This document shows, piece after piece, positions 22,951 to 32,618 of a DNA stretch of 64,000 nt. This stretch comes from Acetobacteraceae bacterium (lineage in GTDB: Bacteria; Pseudomonadota; Alphaproteobacteria; Acetobacterales; Acetobacteraceae). Location: assembly GCA_003164135.1 (NCBI GenBank), contig PLSD01000028.1, forward strand, positions 62,001 through 126,000, written 5' to 3'. The notes under the pieces were generated by a model that was not told where the DNA came from, made no database searches, and saw nothing but the letters and a program-made list of their open reading frames with translations. Each line of letters begins with the position of its first letter. The first letter of the stretch is position 1. Position numbers and translations under genes: made by a program.

Positions 22951-25900
22951 TGCGCCGTAAATCCAGCGTGCGCGGATACTCCACCGCCCGCACTTCCCGC
23001 GGTTCGGCCATCGGCCCCGGCGTATGGCCAAACGGGAAGAAGCGTGAGCGCCGGCGCGCCTCGGCGGAGTTCGCATTCACCGGGAAGTCGGCATAAGCCC
23101 GCCCGCCCGGATGCGCGACATGGTGGCTCATACCGGCAATGCTGCGGCCCGACCATTTGTCGTACACATCGAACACCAGCGGCACCTGCGCCGGAATTGT
23201 CGGGTGCAGCGCGGAGTACGGCTGCCAGGCTTTGAAGCGCACACCGGCCACATACTCGCCCGGAACTTCGGTCCGTTGCAGCGGCAATGCGGCACCGTTG
23301 CAAGCCAGCGTATACCGCTCATCCACCCAGCCTGAGACTTTCGCCTGCAAACGTTCCGCCGAGCTATCCACATAGCGCGCCGTGCCGCCCGAGGTTTGTT
23401 CCTCACCCAGCACGTGCCAGGGCTCCAACGCATGGCGCAATTCCACTCGCATGTCGCGCACCGCAATCTCGCCAACCTGCGGGAAGCGGAATTCCATATG
23501 CGGCGCAAACCATTCCGGGCTCAGCCCGAAGCCCAAACCACCAAGCTCCGCCAACGCATCTTTAAAGTCCGCCTCGGCATAATGCGGCAGCAAAAACTCG
23601 TCATGCAGACGCGTGCCCCAGCGGATCAACCGCCGGTCATACGGTTTGTTCCAGAACGCGGCGATCGCCGAGCGCATCAGCAGCACCTGTGCGGCCGACA
23701 TTTCCGCATGCGGCGGCATCTCGAACGCGCGAAACTCCACCAGCCCGCGCCGGCCGGAACCGCCATTCGGCGCGTACATTTTATCGATACAAAACTCGGT
23801 GCGATGCCCGTTGCCGGTCATATCCGCGAGAATGTTGCGAAACAGCCGGTCCACGAGCCAAGGCGGCGTATACTTGCCGTTGCTCACCTGCTGGAACGCG
23901 ATTTCCAGCTCATTCAGCGAATCCTCGCGCGCCTCATCAATACGCGGATGCTGGCTGGAGGGGCCAATGAACAACCCGCTGAACAGGAAGCTGAGCGACG
24001 GGTGATTATGCCAGAACCCCAGCATGGATTTCAGCAAATCCGGCCGGCGCAAAAACGGACTGTCGCTGGGCGTCGCCCCGCCCATCACCACATGGTTGCC
24101 GCCGCCGGTGCCGACATGCCGGCCATCCAGCATGAACTTCTCGGTCATCAACCCAACTTCGCGGGACACTTCATAAAGCTGCTCGGTGCGCTCGACGATC
24201 TCACCCCAGCTTGCCGCCGGGTGGATGTTCGTCTCAATCACACCAGGGTCCGGCGTCACGGAGAAATTCATCACGCGTGCATCTTCCGGCGGCAAATAAC
24301 CTTCCAGCACCACCTTCCGGCCCATGCCGGCGGCGGTCTCCTCCACCGCGGCGGTCAGTTCCAGCCAGTCGCTCACATCGTACAGCGGCGGATAGAACAC
24401 ATGCAAAATCCCATCGCGCGCTTCCACCGCCAGTGCGGTCCTCACCAGGCCTGGCTCCTCGCGCCCCACCACCGGCGCATCCTGCGGCACGGGGCGGAAG
24501 CCTTCAATTGAGCTGCCGCCATAACCTTCGCGTGTCAGCTGCATGGAATCGCGTTTGCGCAGCGGCGTGCGCGGCGCGAACGGGTCGGTCTCGAACGCCA
24601 CCTCCATATGCTCCGGGTCCGCCCAGGGCAGGCTCTCCAGCGGCAACCGCAGCCCCAAAGGCGAATCGCCAGGGATCAGGAACATCACATCGTCGCGGAA
24701 GAACCATTTGCCGCTCTGCCAGACGCGCTCGCCATCGGCGATAACCCGGCGCAGCGGCAACACGCTGCCCGCCGGCGATGCCAGCCCCTGGCCAAACACT
24801 TTCGCCAGCCGCGCCCGCTCAAGCTCGTCGCCAAGCTTGGATTCCATCGCCACCACGTTCGCCGGCAGCCGCTTCTCCCGCCACAAATAGTAGTGGATAT
24901 CCTCATACGCCTGGTTCACCAGCCCCGGATTCACCTGCAACCGTTCCGCCAGCGCGCCCGCGAACAGCGCCGCATCCGACGCTGCCGCGTTGTCCTTGTC
25001 ATCGTCGCTCGCCAACAGTTCCGGGTTCTTCCACACCGGCTCGCCGTCCGTCCGCCAGTGCGCGTGGATCGCCCAGCGCGGCAATTGCTCACCCGGATAA
25101 TGCTTGCCCATGTTGTAGGTCAGCGCCGCGCCCTTGCTCCACAGCGGCGTCAGCTTGCGGATCAACCGCCCGGCGAACTGTCTCTTTGTTGGCCCCAAAG
25201 CATCAATATTCCACTCCAGCGCCTCAAAGTCCGAGGCCGCGACAAAAGTCGGCTCGCCGCCCATGGTCAGGCGCACGTCGCCCTTGGCCAGCGCGCGGTC
25301 CACCGCCGCACCTTGCGCCAGAATATCCTGCCACACGTGCTTCGTATAAGGCTTGGTCACCCGCGGCGTCTCGGCCACGCGGGTTACCTTCATCTCAAAG
25401 TCAAATTCCGTCTCGCACTCGCCCACCAGCCCGGAAATCGCCGCCGCCGACGACGGCGAAGGCGTCGCCGCCAGCGGAATATGCCCCTCGCCGGCCATCA
25501 GTCCGGAGGTCGCGTCCAACCCGATCCAGCCCGCACCCGGCAGATAAACCTCCGCCCAGGCATGCAAATCCGTAAAATCTGAGGTCGGGCCTTCCGGTCC
25601 GCCACCTACCGGCTTCACGTCCGCCACCAGCTGGATCAGGTAGCCGGAGACAAACCGCGCCGCGAACCCCAAATGCCGCAGCAGATGAACCAGCAGCCAC
25701 GCCGAATCCCGGCACGAGCCTTTCGCCCTGGTCAACGTCTGCTCAGGCGTCCACACGCCGGGCTCCATGCGCACCACGTAGGAGATGCGCTCGGCCACCA
25801 TGCGGTTGATAAGCACCAGCATGTCCACCATGCGCAGTTCTTTGTTCTTGTGCGCCTCGTGCACCTCGCCGATCAGCTCCTGCAGCTTCTTGCCGGGATT

Positions 25901-26263
25901 GCGCAGCACGCGGAACGGCGCCAGCTCCTCGGCCAGAACTTCATCATAGGTAAACGGATAATTCTCCGCTTCCGGCTCCAAAAAGAAGTCGAACGGGTTA
26001 ATGGTCGCCATATCGGCAACCAGATCCACCACGACCTCAAAGCTCGTCACCCGCTCGGGGAACACCACGCGGGCCATGAAGTTGCCCTGCGGGTCTTGCT
26101 GCCAGTTAAGGAAGTGCGGCTGCGGCGAGACTTTCAACGAATAGGAAAGGATCGGCGTGCGCGCATGCGGCGCCGGTCGCAAGCGGATCGTCTGCGGTCC
26201 CAGGGCAACGGGGCGGTCGTATTTATACGAGGTACGATGCGTTATCGCGGCATGAACGGACAT
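22943..26263 (-). CDS. Transglutaminase-like N-terminus fused to DUF2126 (COG4196, predicted amidoligase-associated)
   Basis: 1106 aa; TG triad context RAKGSCRDSAWLLVHLLRHLGFAARFVSGYL and DLHAWAEVYLPGAGWIGLDATSG; C-terminal GGNHVVMGGATPSDSPFLRRPDLLKSMLGFWHNHPSLSFLFSGLFIGPSSQHPRIDE. Confidence 0.92.
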   Translation of the reverse strand: MSVHAAITHRTSYKYDRPVALGPQTIRLRPAPHARTPILSYSLKVSPQPHFLNWQQDPQGNFMARVVFPERVTSFEVVVDLVADMATINPFDFFLEPEAENYPFTYDEVLAEELAPFRVLRNPGKKLQELIGEVHEAHKNKELRMVDMLVLINRMVAERISYVVRMEPGVWTPEQTLTRAKGSCRDSAWLLVHLLRHLGFAARFVSGYLIQLVADVKPVGGGPEGPTSDFTDLHAWAEVYLPGAGWIGLDATSGLMAGEGHIPLAATPSPSSAAAISGLVGECETEFDFEMKVTRVAETPRVTKPYTKHVWQDILAQGAAVDRALAKGDVRLTMGGEPTFVAASDFEALEWNIDALGPTKRQFAGRLIRKLTPLWSKGAALTYNMGKHYPGEQLPRWAIHAHWRTDGEPVWKNPELLASDDDKDNAAASDAALFAGALAERLQVNPGLVNQAYEDIHYYLWREKRLPANVVAMESKLGDELERARLAKVFGQGLASPAGSVLPLRRVIADGERVWQSGKWFFRDDVMFLIPGDSPLGLRLPLESLPWADPEHMEVAFETDPFAPRTPLRKRDSMQLTREGYGGSSIEGFRPVPQDAPVVGREEPGLVRTALAVEARDGILHVFYPPLYDVSDWLELTAAVEETAAGMGRKVVLEGYLPPEDARVMNFSVTPDPGVIETNIHPAASWGEIVERTEQLYEVSREVGLMTEKFMLDGRHVGTGGGNHVVMGGATPSDSPFLRRPDLLKSMLGFWHNHPSLSFLFSGLFIGPSSQHPRIDEAREDSLNELEIAFQQVSNGKYTPPWLVDRLFRNILADMTGNGHRTEFCIDKMYAPNGGSGRRGLVEFRAFEMPPHAEMSAAQVLLMRSAIAAFWNKPYDRRLIRWGTRLHDEFLLPHYAEADFKDALAELGGLGFGLSPEWFAPHMEFRFPQVGEIAVRDMRVELRHALEPWHVLGEEQTSGGTARYVDSSAERLQAKVSGWVDERYTLACNGAALPLQRTEVPGEYVAGVRFKAWQPYSALHPTIPAQVPLVFDVYDKWSGRSIAGMSHHVAHPGGRAYADFPVNANSAEARRRSRFFPFGHTPGPMAEPREVRAVEYPRTLDLRRNA

Positions 26264-26531
26264 GCTATCTCCTTAAGCTTCCACTTCTCACACACCACGC
26301 AAAAGCAATTTTTGCAACGCAAGCAAGCCCTATTGTTTGCCGAAAATTCCTCGCGCAACACAACCAAAAACATAAATGCGCAGGGAATCACCAGGAGGCG
26401 CATTCACGCCGATTGCCACTGCCCTAAAATACGCCAATTTATGCTTTCCCGCCGAATGGTAGGCTTCCGCCAACCCGCGCCGCGGCACCCTCCCAGCTTA
26501 ATTTACGCGCGGATACACCAAACGGGAGCCC

Positions 26532-27383
26532 ATGGTGACAATTTCCTCACATATCCGGCTCGCCCTGCCGGGTGACGGCGTCATGCTGGCCGCCGATGCC
26601 TACGGCGAGACCGCCGCGCCGCCAGTGTTCTTCTTCCACGGTGGCGGGCAAAGCCGCCGCTCCTGGACTGGCACGGCCCGCATGGTCGCGCGCGCCGGCT
26701 ATCGCGGCATCACCGTGGATTTGCGCGGCCATGGCGAGAGCGGCTGGGCGGCGGACGGCGACTATTTCGTGGACGCCTACGCGCGCGACGTGGAACACCT
26801 GCTGGCGTGGGCCGGCCGCCCGGCGGCGCTGGTCGGCGCCTCACGCGGCGGCCAGGCGGCATTCATCGCCGCCTCGCGCCACCCAAAACAGGTCAGCCTG
26901 GTCATGCTGGCCGACGTAGCGCCCTGGAACGCCCAATCCGGGCTGAAACGCATTTTTAAATTTTTAGCGGAAAGCCTGGACGGTTACACTAGCGTCGACG
27001 AAGCGGCGGACGCGCTGGCGCATCTGCTGGAACGCCCGCGCGTGGCCGATGCATCCGGCCTCGCCAAAATGATGCGCACCGCGCCGGACGGCCGGCTGTT
27101 CTGGCAATGGGACCCAGCCACGGCCAAGCCGGACTTCCTCGCACCGCCCGAGGAGGAAGCCGCCATGGTCGCCGCCGCGCGCCGGATCACCTGCCCCACC
27201 GTGCTGGTGCGCGGCAGTTTGAGCGACCTCGTGCCGCCGGAAAACGCCGCGCGCTTCAAGGCGCTGATGCCGCACCTCGTCATGGTGGAGGCCCAAGGTG
27301 CCGGCCACATGTTCACCGGCGACCGCAACGACGCCTTCGGCGCGACGCTGCTGGAATACCTGCGGAAATTTGCCCCGGTTTAG
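26532..27383 (+). CDS. Alpha/beta hydrolase
   Basis: 283 aa; VFFFHGGGQSRRSW, VDLRGHGESGW, LVGASRGGQAAF. Confidence 0.9.
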   Translation: MVTISSHIRLALPGDGVMLAADAYGETAAPPVFFFHGGGQSRRSWTGTARMVARAGYRGITVDLRGHGESGWAADGDYFVDAYARDVEHLLAWAGRPAALVGASRGGQAAFIAASRHPKQVSLVMLADVAPWNAQSGLKRIFKFLAESLDGYTSVDEAADALAHLLERPRVADASGLAKMMRTAPDGRLFWQWDPATAKPDFLAPPEEEAAMVAAARRITCPTVLVRGSLSDLVPPENAARFKALMPHLVMVEAQGAGHMFTGDRNDAFGATLLEYLRKFAPV

Positions 27384-27524
27384 AGACTGTTTCAGAAGTC
27401 ACTCTGGTGAGTCGATTACGGGGGATTTTTGAGCACCGGAGCGCAACGTACTTCAGTACGTGAGCACCGGAGCGCAGAAAATCGCCCGTCAGCGGCCGCC
27501 AGAGTAGACTTATGGAACAGTCTC
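27383..27524. mobile_element. 142-bp palindromic MITE-like element flanked by TTA target duplication
   Basis: Imperfect terminal inverted repeats GAGACTGTTTCAGAAGTCACTCTGG / CCAGAGTAGACTTATGGAACAGTCTC, central ACGTACTTCAGTACGT palindrome flanked by GAGCACCGGAGCGCA direct repeats; TTA at 27380-27382 and 27525-27527. Confidence 0.75.
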
Positions 27525-28760
27525 TTAGCCCGTCACCTTCACCAGCACGTGCTGCTTCTTCCCGGCGGAAAGCTTCAGCTCCGCCGCGGGAGCAATCACC
27601 TGCGCCTCGTCGCCGACCACCAAATCGTTCAACCGCGCGCCACCGCCCCTTATCAACCGCCGTGCCTCGCCATTGCTGCCGGCCAGCCCGGCACGCACAA
27701 ACAGCGCGAACGCCGGCAGGCCGTTGCCGAACTCCGCCGCCGGAATTTCCACTGTCGGCAGCCCCTCGGCCACGCCGCCCTGGCTGAAGATTTTATGCGC
27801 CGTCGCCGCCGCTTCCTCCGCCGCTTCGCGGCCATGTGCGAGCGCCGTCGCCTCGGTCGCCAAAATCACTTTGGCCCCATTAAGTTCGGCCCCACCCAAC
27901 GACTCCAGCCGCGCGATCTCACCCAGCGGCAAATCCGTGAACAGTTTCAAAAACCGCCCCACATCCGCATCCTCGGTATTCCGCCAGAACTGCCAATAGT
28001 GGTACGGGCTCAGCTTCTCCGCCGAGAGCCACACCGCCCCGGCCGCTGATTTGCCCATTTTCGCGCCGGAAGCCGTGGTAATCAGCGGCGTCGTCAGGCC
28101 AAACACGCCCTTCTGGTCGGTCCGGCGCACCAGATCCACACCGGAGACGATATTCCCCCACTGGTCCGAGCCGCCCATCTGCAACACCACGCCATACTGG
28201 CGGCTCAGCTCGCGGAAGTCGTAGCTCTGCAAAATGGAGTAGTTGAATTCCAAAAACGTCAGCCCCTGCTCACGCTCCAGCCGCGAGCGCACCGAATCGA
28301 ACGACAACATGCGGTTAATGGAAAAATGCACACCCACTTCGCGCAGCAGCTCGATATAGCTCAGCCGGTCCAGCCAATCGGCATTATTCACCAGCACCGC
28401 ATCGTTCGGCCCATTACCAAAGGTAATAAACGCCTCGATATTCTTACGGATACCCACCAAATTCTTCGCAATCTGCTCATCCGAGAGCAACTGCCGCGCT
28501 TCCTCCCGGAACGAGGGATCACCGATCCGCGTCGTCCCCCCACCCATCAACGCCACCGGCCGGTGCCCATGCTTCTGGAACAGCCGCAGCAGCATGATGG
28601 GGATCATATGCCCCACATGCAGGCTCTCCGCCGTCAGGTCGAACCCGGCATAGCCCGCAATGCTGCCCGCGGCGCAGGCACCGTCCAGCGCCTCCTCGTC
28701 GGTGCACTGAAACAAAAAGCCGCGCGCCTTCGCCTCGGCCAGAAACCCACTCTTCGCCAT
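27525..28760 (-). CDS. tyrS: Tyrosyl-tRNA synthetase
   Basis: 411 aa; [51 protein letters not shown]..., [12 protein letters not shown]. Confidence 0.95.
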   Translation of the reverse strand: MAKSGFLAEAKARGFLFQCTDEEALDGACAAGSIAGYAGFDLTAESLHVGHMIPIMLLRLFQKHGHRPVALMGGGTTRIGDPSFREEARQLLSDEQIAKNLVGIRKNIEAFITFGNGPNDAVLVNNADWLDRLSYIELLREVGVHFSINRMLSFDSVRSRLEREQGLTFLEFNYSILQSYDFRELSRQYGVVLQMGGSDQWGNIVSGVDLVRRTDQKGVFGLTTPLITTASGAKMGKSAAGAVWLSAEKLSPYHYWQFWRNTEDADVGRFLKLFTDLPLGEIARLESLGGAELNGAKVILATEATALAHGREAAEEAAATAHKIFSQGGVAEGLPTVEIPAAEFGNGLPAFALFVRAGLAGSNGEARRLIRGGGARLNDLVVGDEAQVIAPAAELKLSAGKKQHVLVKVTG

Positions 28761-28774
28761 ATGTTTTGATCCTC

Positions 28775-30025
28775 TTACGCGCGGGGTAGCACAGCCGCCT
28801 TGCGTGGCAAATGCGGCACCGGCAGCCCCGCCCGGTACCAGGTGCGCGCCACGGCCAGCAGCACGACCAGCGGCGTAATCAACAGCCCGGTCTTCTTCAC
28901 TTCAACAAGGCAAAGCATCGGCCACAGCCAAAGCAACACATCCAGCAGACCAATCCGCCAGCCACGCCGCTCGGCAAGCATCGCCAGCACGACCGAATAC
29001 CCTACCATATCGTCTGAATAACCATAGGGTGTGGCAAGCAGCGACAAAAACACCGTAAGCGCCAGACGGTCCAACGCGGTTAAATTGTCCCGCCGCCAAA
29101 TCCAGCCGGTTACCGCCATGGCAGCCAAAGCCACTGCCAATTGCGCCGCGTAGGACACCGTCAGCCCGGCGCCCAGGCTGCGCAGCATCCAGAATACCGA
29201 GACTCCACCTTCCTGGTAAGAAAGCCGGTTGAACACGGCATTGAGAACCTTCGTTGACTCCCCGCTGCCCAAGCCGAAATAAACCGGCCAGACGGACCAG
29301 CCGAATGCAACGGACACCAGCAGGCACAAGCATCCACACATCATCACGAAAGCGCAGAACGCCCGTAAATTACGCTGGCCCCAGAACACCGCGGGCACCA
29401 GCACGCCGATCTGCGGCTTGCACACCAGCAGCCCCAGCAGTCCGCCCGCGCGCAAAGGCTTGCGCGCCGACACCATCAGCCCCGCGAGAAGCACCGCGCC
29501 ACCGGCCACGCCCAACTGACCAAGTTCCGTGTTCCACAGTGCCGCCGGACTCAGCAGCGCCAGCAAAATCACCAGCCAGGATGCTCCCGCCCAGCGCAGC
29601 AGCAGGGCCGAGAACAGGATCAACCCGAATGTCCAGATGAAAAACCCCAACTCATACGGCAGGTAGGAAATCAGTGCGCTGGGCAACAGCATTGGCGGCG
29701 GATAAAAAAACGCATCCTGTTGCGCGCCGGCGAACAATACCTGCCGCTGCCAGGCAAGAAACATTTGCGGCTGGTATATGCTCATGAATTCATGCGCCCG
29801 CGCCAGCATGCCAGCTGGCCAGAATGCTGAAAAATCGCATTCAGGGGAGATGCAAGGCGGATCGTTGGCAATCGCGCGGTGTGCCGTCAAATACCCAAGC
29901 CGGGGTAGCATTTTGCCACAGAACACCTCGAAAATAGCAAACCAAACCAACCCCAGCAGCGAATATGTCGCCATATTCCAACCCAGCCGCGTATAGTCGC
30001 CCAGCCGTTTCAAAATCGCCGTCAT
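28775..30025 (-). CDS. GT87/DUF2029-family membrane glycosyltransferase (paralog A)
   Basis: Multi-[33 protein letters not shown]; start trimmed to [17 protein letters not shown]. Confidence 0.8.
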   Translation of the reverse strand: MTAILKRLGDYTRLGWNMATYSLLGLVWFAIFEVFCGKMLPRLGYLTAHRAIANDPPCISPECDFSAFWPAGMLARAHEFMSIYQPQMFLAWQRQVLFAGAQQDAFFYPPPMLLPSALISYLPYELGFFIWTFGLILFSALLLRWAGASWLVILLALLSPAALWNTELGQLGVAGGAVLLAGLMVSARKPLRAGGLLGLLVCKPQIGVLVPAVFWGQRNLRAFCAFVMMCGCLCLLVSVAFGWSVWPVYFGLGSGESTKVLNAVFNRLSYQEGGVSVFWMLRSLGAGLTVSYAAQLAVALAAMAVTGWIWRRDNLTALDRLALTVFLSLLATPYGYSDDMVGYSVVLAMLAERRGWRIGLLDVLLWLWPMLCLVEVKKTGLLITPLVVLLAVARTWYRAGLPVPHLPRKAAVLPRA

Positions 30026-30068
30026 GCCACCCTTAACTAAATCGCTTGTTGCGCGTAGCACAATCTCC

Positions 30069-30263
30069 ATGCCAACCAAATCAACCCGCGCCATCGGCCT
30101 CATGTCCGGCACCTTGCTCGATGGCGTGAGTGTCGCTTGGCGGGAAACGGACGCCGAAACCATCACCCATTTCGGCCTTGGTACTATGCTAGAATACGAG
30201 GATACACCGCGCCCGATCTACCACACCGCTGCACATTTCATTAAGAGCCAGGGAGGACAGTGA
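30069..30263 (+). pseudogene. Truncated duplicate of the anmK 5' end
   Basis: MPTKSTRAIGLMSGTLLDGVSVAWRETDAETITHFGLGTMLEYED vs anmK MPTKSTRAIGLMSGTSLDGVDVAWLETDGESITHFGTTAMLQYEE; homology then ends. Confidence 0.88.
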
Positions 30264-31497
30264 CCCGGCCAGGAAAATACGGCACCGGCAGCCCTGCCCG
30301 GTACCAAGTGCGCGCCACGGCCAGCAGCACGACCAGCGGCGTAACCAAAATCCCGGTCTGGACCGACACGAACAAACATATCCCTGGCCAGAGCCACAAC
30401 AACGCATCCAGCATACCAATCCGCCAGCCGCGCCTTGCCGCCGCCGCCGCCAGCACGGCCGAATAGGCCACCATCTCGCCGCAATAGCCGAATGGTGTCG
30501 CCAGCAGCGAGAGGAATACCGTCAGCTCAATCAATGCGGCGACGCCAACCCCTGCATAGCGCCAAAGCCAATAGCAAATGGCAGCAGCGCACAGGCTTAC
30601 GCTCGCCTGTAAAATAAAGGCGACGTGCAGACTCGCATGCATACTTCGCAGCATCCAGAACACCGAAACGCCCCAGCCCTCGTTTGACAGCGGATGAAAG
30701 GGTAGGCTCAGCATTCTGGCCTCCTCCGATCGGCCCAATGTGAAATATGCGCCCCAAACGCTAAAACCAAAAACCAATGTCACCAACGCGCACAACAACA
30801 CCACGACCAGAAAAAAAGCCCCGAGTTGGCGCCAGTTGCGCTGCGCCAAAAATACCACAGGGGCCAACAGCCCGATCTGAGGTTTGCATGCGAGCAGACC
30901 GGTAAGGCTACCACCCAGCCATGGCCGCTGCGCGGTCAGCGAAAGACCAGCCAGAAATAGCGCATCCCCGGCGATGTTTACTTGCCCTAACTGCAAATCC
31001 AAAAGCGCCGCGGGGCTGAGCAGGGTTGCCACGATCACCAGCCAGGGTAGCCGCCCCGCGCGCAGTAGCAACACGGCGGCAAGCGCCAACCCAAGAGACC
31101 AGACAAAAAATCCAATTTCAAACGGCAGACGCGAGATCAGTGCCACCGGCAGCAGCATGGTGGGCGGGTAGAAAAAAGTCTCCAACTGGCTGCCTGGCAG
31201 CAGCATCGCACTTGCCGCCTGACTAAAAAGCTGCGGCGAGTACAGAGTAACAAAGGCGTGTTCCAGCGCCAGCCGCCCGGCTGGCCAGTAGACCGAAAAA
31301 TCGCATTCCGGCCGGCCGCAAGGCAGATCATTCGCGATCGCCCGGTGCGCGGTCAGATAACCCAGCCTCGGCGCCATATGTTCGTAAAACGCATGCAACA
31401 GCACCAGCCAGAACGCGCCGAGCAACCCATAGGCCCCCATCTGCCAAGCCAGCCGCGCATATGCCCACAATCGATTCATAACCGCGCCCATATTCAC
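30241..31497 (-). CDS. GT87/DUF2029-family membrane glycosyltransferase (paralog B)
   Basis: 418 aa, colinear with paralog A ([47 protein letters not shown]). Confidence 0.8.
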   Translation of the reverse strand: MNMGAVMNRLWAYARLAWQMGAYGLLGAFWLVLLHAFYEHMAPRLGYLTAHRAIANDLPCGRPECDFSVYWPAGRLALEHAFVTLYSPQLFSQAASAMLLPGSQLETFFYPPTMLLPVALISRLPFEIGFFVWSLGLALAAVLLLRAGRLPWLVIVATLLSPAALLDLQLGQVNIAGDALFLAGLSLTAQRPWLGGSLTGLLACKPQIGLLAPVVFLAQRNWRQLGAFFLVVVLLCALVTLVFGFSVWGAYFTLGRSEEARMLSLPFHPLSNEGWGVSVFWMLRSMHASLHVAFILQASVSLCAAAICYWLWRYAGVGVAALIELTVFLSLLATPFGYCGEMVAYSAVLAAAAARRGWRIGMLDALLWLWPGICLFVSVQTGILVTPLVVLLAVARTWYRAGLPVPYFPGRVTVLPGS

Positions 31498-31535
31498 CCT
31501 TAACTAAATCGCCCTTTGCGCGTAGCACAATCTCC

Positions 31536-32618
31536 ATGCCCACCAAATCAACCCGCGCCATCGGCCTCATGTCCGGCACCTCGCTCGACGGCGTGGATGT
31601 CGCCTGGCTGGAAACCGACGGCGAAAGCATCACCCATTTCGGCACCACCGCCATGCTGCAATACGAGGAATCGCTGCGCGCCGACCTGCGCCGCCTGCTC
31701 GACCTCGCCCCCTCCATCGCCGCCGATGATCCCTTCCTGCTGGACGTGGAACAGCGCCTTACGCAGGACCACGCCATCGCGGTGGTGCTGGCCGGGCGCA
31801 ACGCCGATGTCATCGGCTTCCACGGCCAAACCATTTTGCACGCGCCGGACCAACACCGCACCTGGCAGATCGGCGATGCCGCGCGGCTTGCCCACCTCTG
31901 CCGCATGCCCGTGGTGCACGACTTCCGTTCCGCTGATGTCGCCGCCGGGGGCCAGGGCGCGCCGTTGGCCCCGCTGTTCCACGCCGCCATGGCGCGCGAC
32001 CTGCCCAAGCCGCTGCTCATCGTGAACATCGGCGGTGTCGCCAACATCACTTACCTCGGCGCCAACGGCGAGATCCTCGCCTGCGACACCGGCCCCGGCA
32101 ACGGCCCGCTGGACGATCTGGCGCAAAAACACCTCGGCCAACCCTACGACAAAGACGGCGCCCTGGCGGCCTCCGGCACCATAGACGCCACCCGCCTCGC
32201 CACCCTGCTTGCCCACCCGTATTTCGCCCGCCCCGCACCAAAATCGCTGGACCGGCTCACCTTCTCCGCCCTCATCGCCCAGGCCACGGCCGGGTTGCAG
32301 CCCGCCGACGCCGCCGCGACCCTGGCTGAATTTTGCACCAGCGCCATCGCGCGCGCGCCGTTGCCGGCCGCCCCGTTGCGCGTGCTGGTCGGCGGCGGCG
32401 GGCGCAAGAATCCCGTGCTCATGGCCGGGCTGGCCCGCGCCTTCACCGTGCCGGTGCAGCCGGTCGAGGCCGCGGGCTGGGACGGCGACGCGCTGGAAGC
32501 CCAGTGCTTCGCCTACCTCGCCGTGCGTTCGTTAAAGGGCCTGCCGCTGTCCCTGCCGAGCACCACGGGCGTGGCTCAGCCGTTAACCGGCGGGCGGCTT
32601 CAGTCGGTCATTTTATAA
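31536..32618 (+). CDS. anmK: Anhydro-N-acetylmuramic acid kinase
   Basis: 360 aa; RAIGLMSGTSLDGVDVAWLETDG, VNIGGVANITYLG, CDTGPGNGPLDD. Confidence 0.95.
   Translation: MPTKSTRAIGLMSGTSLDGVDVAWLETDGESITHFGTTAMLQYEESLRADLRRLLDLAPSIAADDPFLLDVEQRLTQDHAIAVVLAGRNADVIGFHGQTILHAPDQHRTWQIGDAARLAHLCRMPVVHDFRSADVAAGGQGAPLAPLFHAAMARDLPKPLLIVNIGGVANITYLGANGEILACDTGPGNGPLDDLAQKHLGQPYDKDGALAASGTIDATRLATLLAHPYFARPAPKSLDRLTFSALIAQATAGLQPADAAATLAEFCTSAIARAPLPAAPLRVLVGGGGRKNPVLMAGLARAFTVPVQPVEAAGWDGDALEAQCFAYLAVRSLKGLPLSLPSTTGVAQPLTGGRLQSVIL

Noticed and set aside
27431-27475. Two GAGCACCGGAGCGCA direct repeats as a CRISPR-like array
   Set aside because: Only two copies separated by a palindrome; they are internal parts of the MITE-like element, and no cas genes are present.
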